5,597 nt of DNA from Actinomycetes bacterium (lineage in GTDB: Bacteria; Actinomycetota; Actinomycetes; JAJYSQ01). Positions 1 through 5,597 of this stretch are shown here, piece after piece (the first letter of the stretch is position 1; every line of letters starts with the position of its first letter). The position numbers and the translations under genes were made by a program. The notes below the pieces were generated by a model. That model ran no database searches. It was given only the letters and a program-made list of their open reading frames with translations, and was not told the origin of the DNA. The stretch is taken from NCBI GenBank assembly GCA_021793495.1, contig JAJYSQ010000156.1, forward strand, positions 1 to 5,597. The letters run 5' to 3'.

Positions 1-1147
1 CACGGTGACGTACCTGCTCACCCCGCTGGTCCGGCTGTTCGCGATCCGCATCGGGGCGCTGGCCGCGGTGCGCGACCGGGACGTGCACGCCGTGCCGACC
101 CCGCGGCTCGGCGGGCTCGCGATGCTCGGCGGCATCGTTGCCGGGGTGATCACCGCGAGCCACCTGTCGCTGTTGCGCTTCGTGTTCGAGAACACCCGGG
201 ATCCGCAGGCCCTGCTGTCCGCAGCCGTGCTCATCAGCCTGCTCGGAGTGCTCGACGACCGATTCGGGCTGGACGCGGTCACCAAGCTGGCCGGGCAGGT
301 GCTCGTCGCCGGGGTGCTCGTCCTCCAAGGGGTGCAGCTGCTGTGGCTGCCCACCACGCCGGTGTTCGTGCTGCCGCCGGTGACCGGGGTCGTCGTCACC
401 GTCCTGGTGGTGGTCGTCATGATCAACGCGGTGAACTTCGTCGACGGGCTCGATGGGCTGGCCGCGGGGCTGGTGGCGATCGGCTCGCTGGCCTTCTTCG
501 GGTTCTCGTACCTCATCGCCGTCGACCGAGGGCTGGAGCGGGCGGCAACCCCGTCGCTGGTCACCGTCGTGCTGGCCGGAGCCTGTCTGGGGTTCCTGCC
601 ACACAACCTCTACCCGGCCCGATTGTTCATGGGTGACTCCGGGTCCATGCTGCTCGGCCTGCTGCTGGCCAGTGCGATGATCACCCTGACCGGCCAGGTG
701 GATCCGAGCCAGCTCTCCGGCCAGACGATCGCCCCCGCCCTGGTCCCGGCCCTGCTCCCGGTGCTCATGCCGGTGCTGGTGATGGTGGTGCCACTGGCCG
801 ACCTGCTGTTCGCGGTGGTGCGACGAACCCGTGCTGGGCAGGCCCCGTGGGCGCCGGACAAGCGCCACCTGCACCATCGGCTGCTGGAGATCGGGCACTC
901 CCAGCGGCGGGCTGTCGGATACATCTACCTGTGGTCGGCCACCATCGCGTTCGGGGCGATGGCCCTGTCCTTCGTCGATTCCTACCTGGTTCTCGGGGTA
1001 GTCGTGCTGGTCGCGGTCGCCTCGGCGGTGGCCCTGGTGCTCGGCCGGCACCGCGGGGCGGCTCTCATCGCTCCGGAGGTGTCTCCCGGAGAGCCGGCCC
1101 CGGCCCCGGCCCCCACCCCGACCGGCTCCGGTGGACGGTCCACCTGA
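1..1147 (+). CDS. wecA: WecA/Rfe-type polyprenyl-phosphate GlcNAc-1-phosphate transferase (5' partial)
   Basis: Membrane enzyme of the MraY/WecA/TagO family. The family moves a sugar-1-phosphate (GlcNAc-1-P for WecA) from a UDP-sugar to a polyprenyl phosphate on the cytoplasmic face, the first step of a lipid-linked envelope glycan; in mycobacteria this starts the arabinogalactan linker. Numbering from the GTG at 5, family signatures are PTPRLGG (31-37), the Asp pair D84-D85, NFVDGLDG (144-151), GDSGS (210-214) and HLHHR (288-292), among roughly ten hydrophobic helices. The tail (about 360-373) is rich in Pro-Ala and probably disordered. The GTG at 5 is probably an internal Val: the frame is open back to the window edge, and family members normally have another hydrophobic segment before 'TYLLTPLVR'. 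I therefore treat the gene as cut at its 5' end. TagO-type specificity cannot be excluded from sequence alone, but synteny with the atp operon favours the actinobacterial rfe/wecA gene. Confidence 0.9.
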   Translation, partial: TVTYLLTPLVRLFAIRIGALAAVRDRDVHAVPTPRLGGLAMLGGIVAGVITASHLSLLRFVFENTRDPQALLSAAVLISLLGVLDDRFGLDAVTKLAGQVLVAGVLVLQGVQLLWLPTTPVFVLPPVTGVVVTVLVVVVMINAVNFVDGLDGLAAGLVAIGSLAFFGFSYLIAVDRGLERAATPSLVTVVLAGACLGFLPHNLYPARLFMGDSGSMLLGLLLASAMITLTGQVDPSQLSGQTIAPALVPALLPVLMPVLVMVVPLADLLFAVVRRTRAGQAPWAPDKRHLHHRLLEIGHSQRRAVGYIYLWSATIAFGAMALSFVDSYLVLGVVVLVAVASAVALVLGRHRGAALIAPEVSPGEPAPAPAPTPTGSGGRST

Positions 1148-1156
1148 GCGAGTGCT

Positions 1157-1172
1157 TGTGCTAGGTTTCACA
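1157..1172 (+). promoter_or_regulatory. Putative CRP-family operator
   Basis: The 16 bases read TGTGC-TAGGTT-TCACA. One more pair on each side (T1156/A1173) extends the palindrome to TTGTG-N8-CACAA. This differs at one position from the classic CRP half-site pattern TGTGA-N6-TCACA. It also fits the looser GTG-N2-A-N5-CACA pattern that I recall for mycobacterial CRP. It lies in the gap between wecA and the AtpI-like gene, 62 bases before the latter's start. The palindrome and its position are seen directly; binding by a CRP-family regulator is inference. Confidence 0.5.
1159..1167 (+). promoter_or_regulatory. Possible extended -10 promoter element (TGC-TAGGTT)
   Basis: TAGGTT at 1162-1167 fits the actinobacterial TAnnnT -10 pattern and is preceded by TG at 1159-1160, an extended -10 feature. 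No convincing -35 is seen: the bases at the usual distance (1139-1144) are TCCACC. Transcription would start near 1174-1176 and leave a leader of about 60 bases before the AtpI-like gene. The hexamer lies inside the CRP-like palindrome, so a bound regulator would be expected to block it. Confidence 0.35.
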
Positions 1173-1221
1173 ATCAGCCGCCGAGCGGGTGTCCTCCGGG
1201 CGGCCCTTCCCCGTGCGATCC

Positions 1222-1227
1222 GTGAGG
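1222..1227 (+). promoter_or_regulatory. Shine-Dalgarno-like site that decides the AtpI-like start
   Basis: GTGAGG ends six bases before the ATG at 1234, a good spacing. The upstream in-frame alternatives (GTG at 1189, 1213 and 1222) have no purine-rich site this well placed. This favours the shorter 135-residue protein. Confidence 0.5.
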
Positions 1228-1233
1228 CCGATC

Positions 1234-1641
1234 ATGCAGACCTATGACGCCGCCATTCTGCGCGGTGCCGCGATCCCGGTCGGGGTGGTGGCTGTGCTGC
1301 TGATGGGCGCCTTCGGCGTCGCGGCCGGCAGCAAGGGGGTCATCGGTGCCATCGCCGGGGTGCTGGTGACCGCGGCATTCTTCACCGCCAGCGTGCTGGC
1401 GGTCGGGCACGCCTCGAGGATCTCCCCGCAGGCGATGATGACCATGGCCATCGGTACCTACCTGGTGAAGATCCTGGTGCTCTTCGCCTTCGTCGTGGCG
1501 CTGCGCGGTACCGACCTGTTCGCCCCTCAGGCGTTCGCGTGGTCGGTGATCGTCTCCACGATCGTGTGGGTGGTAGCCGAGGTTCGCGCGTTCGGGCAGC
1601 TGAAGATCCCGTACGTCACTCCCGAGGGCCACCAGCAGTGA
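1234..1641 (+). CDS. atpI: AtpI-like ATP synthase accessory membrane protein
   Basis: Small membrane protein of 135 residues with four hydrophobic segments at about 11-31, 36-58, 68-90 and 98-118, and a short polar tail. The third helix carries a Lys (K79) in 'GTYLVKILVLF', a feature I associate with the ATP-synthase-I family. It occupies the slot of the Rv1303-type gene between rfe/wecA and atpB in mycobacteria. AtpI proteins are thought to help assemble or stabilise the c-ring and are not part of the finished enzyme. The frame stays open upstream to a GTG at 1189, which would add 15 residues. I prefer ATG 1234 because GTGAGG lies six bases ahead of it and the upstream residues (RPFPVRSVRP) look non-conserved. 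The gene is likely the first of the atp transcription unit and may be controlled by the CRP-like palindrome. The family call rests on topology, K79 and position, because sequence conservation in this family is weak. Confidence 0.72.
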   Translation: MQTYDAAILRGAAIPVGVVAVLLMGAFGVAAGSKGVIGAIAGVLVTAAFFTASVLAVGHASRISPQAMMTMAIGTYLVKILVLFAFVVALRGTDLFAPQAFAWSVIVSTIVWVVAEVRAFGQLKIPYVTPEGHQQ

Positions 1642-1655
1642 CTGGCTTCACACCC

Positions 1656-1670
1656 GGGGCGCTTTGCCCC
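1656..1670 (+). other. Small GC-rich hairpin in the AtpI-AtpZ gap
   Basis: GGGGC (1656-1660) and GCCCC (1666-1670) can pair around a five-base loop, 14 bases after the AtpI-like stop. The stem is only five pairs and no U-run follows, so I do not call it a terminator. It could weakly protect or attenuate the upstream message. Confidence 0.3.
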
Positions 1671-1673
1671 AGC

Positions 1674-1703
1674 ATGACTGACCCGCGGGGCGCCTGCTAT
1701 CGT
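1674..1703 (+). promoter_or_regulatory. Possible promoter ahead of the AtpZ-like gene
   Basis: ATGACT (1674-1679) matches four of six TTGACA positions. An 18-base spacer separates it from TATCGT (1698-1703), which fits TAnnnT and has TG at 1695-1696 as an extended -10. A start 7-10 bases downstream would fall at about 1710-1713, on or just before the ATG at 1714. The transcript would then be leaderless or nearly so, which is common in actinobacteria and consistent with the weak SD there (only GGGG at 1706-1709). Confidence 0.4.
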
Positions 1704-1713
1704 CCGGGGCGCG

Positions 1714-1932
1714 ATGAGCGAGGAAGCACGTCGGCCGCCCCAGCGGGACCGGTCGACCCCGGACGCCGCCTGGGCGATCGTCAGCTACCTGCTCGGCGGG
1801 ATGGCGGTCTGGGGCGCGGTCGGGTGGCTGGTCGACCGGTGGGTCGGCACCGCGCCGTTCTTCCTGGTCGCCGGACTCCTTCTCGGTGTGACCGGCGGGC
1901 TGTACCTGACCGTCGTGCGGTACGGACGGTGA
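1714..1932 (+). CDS. atpZ: AtpZ-like small membrane protein
   Basis: Protein of 72 residues with a charged, Arg/Pro-rich N-terminus (1-18) and two hydrophobic helices at about 19-40 and 47-67. The helices are joined by a short turn containing D41-R42 and G45-T46. The pattern GW-L-DRW-GT-PFF, followed by a Gly-rich second helix (GLLLGVTGG), is typical of the AtpZ/AtpI two-helix family found upstream of atp operons. Members are accessory proteins of the F-type ATP synthase. In some bacilli AtpZ with AtpI has been linked to magnesium or calcium supply; whether this applies here is unknown. The gene sits 72 bases after the AtpI-like gene and 61 bases before atpB, all co-oriented. The Shine-Dalgarno sequence is weak, so the start may be used on a leaderless message. 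The gene is short, but the motif pattern and operon position support it as real. Confidence 0.8.
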   Translation: MSEEARRPPQRDRSTPDAAWAIVSYLLGGMAVWGAVGWLVDRWVGTAPFFLVAGLLLGVTGGLYLTVVRYGR

Positions 1933-1978
1933 CCGGTGTGCTGCCAGCGACCAGCACCACCCCGACGACCACCTGGCC

Positions 1979-1985
1979 AGGAGGG
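1979..1985 (+). promoter_or_regulatory. Strong Shine-Dalgarno of atpB
   Basis: AGGAGGG lies eight bases before the ATG at 1994. It is one of the two best ribosome-binding sites in the window (the other is GGAGGT ahead of atpF) and fixes the atpB start. Confidence 0.75.
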
Positions 1986-1993
1986 AGTACGCG

Positions 1994-2782
1994 ATGACCA
2001 CGACCGGCCTGGTGCTCGCCGGATCGTGCACCGCCGGGTCCGGGTGCGGATTCCCCGCCCCCGGCACCGCGTCCTTCGACTACCAGCCGGTGTTCACCGT
2101 GCTCGGGTTCGGCGTGACGAAGCCAGCCTTGCTGCTGGTGAGCGGCACGGTGCTCATCGCCGTGGCGATGCTTGCGGCGTTCGCCCGGCCGCGGTTGGTA
2201 CCGACCGGGTGGCAGAACGTGATGGAGCGGTACTACGACTTCATCCGCAAGGACATCGCCGCCGACGTGATCGGGCGGGAGGGCATCCGGTACGCCCCCT
2301 ACCTGGCGACGGTCTTTGCGTTCGTGTTCGTCATGAACTTCTTCGAGATCGTGCCCGGCGCCCAGTTCCCGGTCACCTCGCGCATCGCCTACCCGGCGAT
2401 GCTCGCGGCGCTGACCTGGCTGATCTACAACGCGATCGGGGTGCGTCGGCACGGGCTGCTCGGGTATCTGAGAGGGATCATGTTCCCGCCGGGACTGCCG
2501 TGGTGGATCTACATCATCCTGGCGCCGATCGAGCTCTTCTCGACCATCATCGTCCGACCCTTCACCCTCGCCGTCCGGTTGTTCGCCAACATGTTTGCCG
2601 GGCATCTGCTGCTGCTCGTCTTCACTCTCGGCACCACGTATCTCCTGGTCCCCCGGATCCAGGCGTTGTTCGCCGTCGTCAGCTTCGGCATGACGTTCGT
2701 GCTGACCGCGTTCGAGCTGCTCATCCAGCTCCTGCAGGCGTTCATCTTCACCTTGCTCACCGCGTCCTACATCTCCGGTGCC

Positions 2783-2800
<18 letters not shown>
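1994..2800 (+). CDS. atpB: F-type ATP synthase subunit a
   Basis: Membrane stator subunit (268 residues) that forms the two proton half-channels against the c-ring. The essential Arg is R195 within 'LAVRLFANMFAGH', equivalent to Arg210 of E. coli. The last long helix carries E241, Q245 and Q248 in 'FELLIQLLQAFIF' and ends in the usual AEEH tail. Compared with E. coli, the Glu219/His245 pair is swapped to H204/E241. Hydrophobic segments lie at about 38-64, 102-120, 132-150, 170-188, 192-220 and 224-262, as expected for subunit a. The N-terminus holds two Cys (C12, C18) before 'GFPAPGTASFDYQPVF', a stretch I cannot assign a role. The start is fixed by a strong SD at 1979-1985. An imperfect copy of the last codons follows the stop. 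The product, length and operon position are all normal for the family. Confidence 0.97.
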
Positions 2801-3127
<327 letters not shown>

Positions 3128-3167
3128 TCCGCGAGCGCTGCGCAGACGACGCCCCCTCGACCCGAAC

Positions 3168-3173
3168 GGAGGT
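3168..3173 (+). promoter_or_regulatory. Shine-Dalgarno supporting the atpF GTG start
   Basis: GGAGGT lies ten bases before the GTG at 3184. It is strong but slightly far, and it supports a non-ATG start. No ATG in the frame lies near the beginning of the gene. Confidence 0.6.
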
Positions 3174-3183
3174 AACGACCGCC

Positions 3184-3705
3184 GTGATCACGCTGGCAGC
3201 CGAGACGAACCCGCTCGTCCCACCGCTCGGCGAGCTCGTCATCGGGCTCATCTGCTTCCTCGGGCTGTTCGCCGTGCTGGCCAAGTTCGCCTTCCCGAAC
3301 ATCAACCGCACGCTGGCCGAACGCACCGACAAGATCGAGGGCGGCCTGGAGCGGGCCGCCCAGGCGCAGGCCGAGGCGGGCGAGCTGCTGGAGCAGTACC
3401 GGGCGCAGCTGTCCGAGGCGCGGCTGGAGGCCGCCCGGCTTCGCGAGGAGGGGCGCGAGCAGGGCTCGGCGATCATCGCCGAGCTCCGTGAGCAGGCGCT
3501 GCACGAGGCCCGGCGGATCACCGCAGCCGCCCAGGCACAGCTCGACGCGGAGCGCGAGCAGGCGATCGCCACGCTGCGCGCCGAGGTGGGTGACTTGTCG
3601 TTGCGACTGGCGGAAAGGATCGTCGGGGAGAGCGTGACCGACGAGGCGCGGCAGTCGCGGATCATCGATCGGTTCCTCGACGAGCTGGAGGTCGAGCGGC
3701 TGTGA
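3184..3705 (+). CDS. atpF: F-type ATP synthase subunit b
   Basis: Peripheral-stalk subunit of 173 residues with one membrane helix near the N-terminus (about 16-37, 'ELVIGLICFLGLFAVLAKF'). A long charged, Ala/Glu/Arg-rich helix follows (about 42-150) and should form the right-handed coiled coil that links the membrane sector to delta and alpha. The C-terminus 'DLSLRLAERIVGES' followed by 'IDRFLDELE' is the delta-contacting end typical of actinobacterial b subunits. Length and topology are normal. The gene starts with GTG, supported by GGAGGT upstream. It ends by overlapping atpH (GTGATG at the junction), which suggests translational coupling, reasonable because b and delta assemble together. 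Unlike in mycobacteria, there is no second b-like protein fused to delta in this window, so this is presumably the only b and would act as a homodimer. Confidence 0.95.
   Translation: MITLAAETNPLVPPLGELVIGLICFLGLFAVLAKFAFPNINRTLAERTDKIEGGLERAAQAQAEAGELLEQYRAQLSEARLEAARLREEGREQGSAIIAELREQALHEARRITAAAQAQLDAEREQAIATLRAEVGDLSLRLAERIVGESVTDEARQSRIIDRFLDELEVERL
3687..3691 (+). promoter_or_regulatory. Shine-Dalgarno of atpH, inside atpF
   Basis: GGAGG lies inside the atpF 3' end, 10 bases before GTG 3702 and 13 before ATG 3705. The spacing slightly favours GTG, while codon strength favours ATG. The two proteins differ by a single Met. Confidence 0.45.
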
Positions 3706-4610
3706 TGCACGGACCCAGCCGAGACTCCCTGGCCGCTGCCCGCGACCGCCTCGACGAGGTGCTGGCGGCTGGCGGGTCGTCGCAGCCCACCGACGACGGG
3801 CTGTTCCCGGCCGACCTGGGAGCGGACCCCGTGGCGGGCGACCTGGTCCCGGCTGACCTGGCCGTGGACCTGGCCGTGGACCTGGCCGTGGACCTGTTCG
3901 CGGTGGTGAGGCTGCTGGACCACGAGGCGAACCTGCGCCGGGCGCTGACTGATCCGGCGTTGGCCGGGCAGGACCGGGAGGCGCTGACCCACACCGTGTT
4001 CTCCTCGCGGGTTGGCCCGGCGGCGGCCGAGGTCCTGGCGGGTCTGGCCCGGGCCCGGTGGTCGGACCCGGGCGACATCGCGGACGCCGTCGAAGAGCTC
4101 GCGGTGCGCGCCGAGCTCGCCGACGCGCAGCGGCGGGACACCCTCGACGACGTCGAGGACGAGCTCTTCCGGCTCGCCCGGGCCATCGACTCCTCGGCCG
4201 AGCTGCACGCCGCGCTGACCGAGCCGGTGCGCACCGAAGCCGATCGGGCCGAGCTGCTCGACGGGCTGCTGGCCGACCGGGTCGACCGGGTGACGGCGCG
4301 GCTGGCCCAGTTCGCCGTCGGACACCCCCGGGGGCGGCCGCTCGACACGGTGCTGGAAGGTTACGCGGGTGCCGCGGCCCGGGTCCGTCGCCAGCTGGTC
4401 GCCAACGTCGTGACCGTGGTGCCGCTGACCGACCGGCAACGAGCCCGGATGGTCGGGCTGCTGGAGCAGATCTACGACCGGGCGGTGCACCTGGACGTGC
4501 AGGTCGACCCCTCCGTGGTCGGTGGGGTACGGGTCCAGGTCGGCGACGAGGTGATCGACGCCACCATCGCTCAACGGCTCCGGGAGGCCCGTCGCCGGCT
4601 TGCCAGCTGA
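3702..4610 (+). CDS. atpH: F-type ATP synthase subunit delta, long actinobacterial form
   Basis: Peripheral-stalk cap that joins b to the alpha/beta head. At 302 residues it is much longer than E. coli delta (177). The C-terminal signature is clear: 'VDPSVVGGVRVQVGDEVID' (268-286) before 'RLREARRRL'. Two helical modules beginning DLF (64-115) and ELF (154-205) align without gaps with about one third identity, so the extra N-terminal half looks like a duplication of the helical module. Residues 22-63 form an acidic, low-complexity insert ending in tandem Asp-Leu-Ala-Val units. Related delta proteins, as I recall them, pass almost directly from 'LAAARERLD' to 'ELFAVVRLLD', so this insert looks like an expansion. 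Start choice is GTG 3702 (four-base overlap with atpF) or ATG 3705 (one-base overlap). Delta is not fused to a b domain, unlike in mycobacteria. Confidence 0.93.
   Translation: MMHGPSRDSLAAARDRLDEVLAAGGSSQPTDDGLFPADLGADPVAGDLVPADLAVDLAVDLAVDLFAVVRLLDHEANLRRALTDPALAGQDREALTHTVFSSRVGPAAAEVLAGLARARWSDPGDIADAVEELAVRAELADAQRRDTLDDVEDELFRLARAIDSSAELHAALTEPVRTEADRAELLDGLLADRVDRVTARLAQFAVGHPRGRPLDTVLEGYAGAAARVRRQLVANVVTVVPLTDRQRARMVGLLEQIYDRAVHLDVQVDPSVVGGVRVQVGDEVIDATIAQRLREARRRLAS
3855..3896 (+). repeat. 12-bp in-frame tandem repeat within atpH
   Basis: The unit GACCTGGCCGTG occurs three times perfectly (3855-3866, 3867-3878, 3879-3890), followed by a half copy, GACCTG (3891-3896). It encodes Asp-Leu-Ala-Val from residue 52. 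Two more GACCTGG words upstream (3813, 3840) are in the same frame. The perfect identity of the copies suggests recent replication slippage. Confidence 0.9.
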
Positions 4611-4640
4611 CGCCCACCGTGGTCACCCCGGGGGCCCGCT

Positions 4641-4695
4641 CCTCAGGAACCGCGCACCTCAAGAACCGCGCACCTCAAGAACCGCACCCCAAGAA
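4641..4695 (+). repeat. 16-bp tandem repeat between atpH and atpA
   Basis: CCTCAGGAACCGCGCA (4641-4656) is followed by CCTCAAGAACCGCGCA (4657-4672), then CCTCAAGAACCGCA (4673-4686), then a decayed CCCCAAGAA (4687-4695). The array ends just before the atpA ribosome-binding site and fills most of the 99-base atpH-atpA gap. There is no gene in the gap. The array may be neutral slippage or may provide an unstructured leader for atpA. Confidence 0.85.
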
Positions 4696-4697
4696 GT

Positions 4698-4701
4698 GGA
4701 G
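4698..4701 (+). promoter_or_regulatory. Shine-Dalgarno of atpA
   Basis: GGAG lies eight bases before the ATG at 4710. Another ATG at 4702 runs into a stop after six codons, so 4710 is the start. Confidence 0.6.
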
Positions 4702-4709
4702 ATGACCAG

Positions 4710-5597
<888 letters not shown>

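Noticed and set aside
1189..1233. GTG 1189 as the start of the AtpI-like gene
   Set aside because: No good SD at that position, and the added 15 residues look non-conserved. ATG 1234 has GTGAGG at a good distance. It cannot be fully excluded.
1656..1670. Hairpin as an intrinsic terminator of the AtpI-like gene
   Set aside because: Only a five-pair stem and no U-run, in the middle of a co-oriented gene series.
1539..1997. Plus-strand open frame bridging the AtpI-like and AtpZ-like genes
   Set aside because: It overlaps both genes out of frame, and its translation is Arg/Gly/Pro-rich with no motif.
3128..3160. Self-complementary GC stretch after atpE (around AGCGCT)
   Set aside because: Only short imperfect pairing, with no convincing stem or tail. 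Such matches are common at this GC content.

Overview
This is high-GC DNA with strong G/C third-position bias and Shine-Dalgarno (SD)-led genes packed on the + strand. It reads as an actinobacterial chromosome. The gene order (a WecA/Rfe-type sugar-phosphate transferase, an AtpI-like membrane protein, then atpB-atpE-atpF-atpH-atpA) is the layout I know from mycobacteria and relatives. However, subunits b and delta are separate genes here, not the fused b-delta of Mycobacterium, and there is an extra AtpZ-like gene. I infer a non-mycobacterial actinomycete, perhaps Pseudonocardiales-like; the genus cannot be fixed from this window.

Layout: (1) 1-1147, the 3' part of a wecA/rfe-type polyprenyl-phosphate GlcNAc-1-phosphate transferase, which enters from beyond the left edge. 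(2) 1148-1233, a short intergenic region with a CRP-like palindrome that overlaps a possible extended -10 element. (3) 1234-1641, an AtpI-like four-helix membrane protein. (4) 1642-1713, a small hairpin and a possible second promoter. (5) 1714-1932, a 72-residue AtpZ-like two-helix protein. (6) 1994-2800 atpB (subunit a), 2885-3127 atpE (subunit c), 3184-3705 atpF (subunit b), 3702-4610 atpH (delta) and 4710-5597 atpA (alpha, cut by the right edge). All are co-oriented with gaps of at most about 100 bases, consistent with one transcript that should continue into atpG-atpD-atpC outside the window.

How they work together: subunits a and c form the proton path, b and delta form the peripheral stalk, and alpha (with beta) forms the nucleotide-binding head. 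The AtpI-like and AtpZ-like proteins are probable accessory or assembly factors. The wecA-type gene acts in cell-envelope glycan synthesis and is a syntenic neighbour, not part of the ATP synthase.

I see no new biological system, mobile element, CRISPR array or RNA gene. The points worth a second look are local: the CRP-like operator before the operon, a slippage-type repeat and an internal domain duplication in atpH, a 16-bp tandem repeat ahead of atpA, a duplicated end of atpB lying past its stop codon, and subunit-c residues that differ from the mycobacterial bedaquiline-binding pattern.
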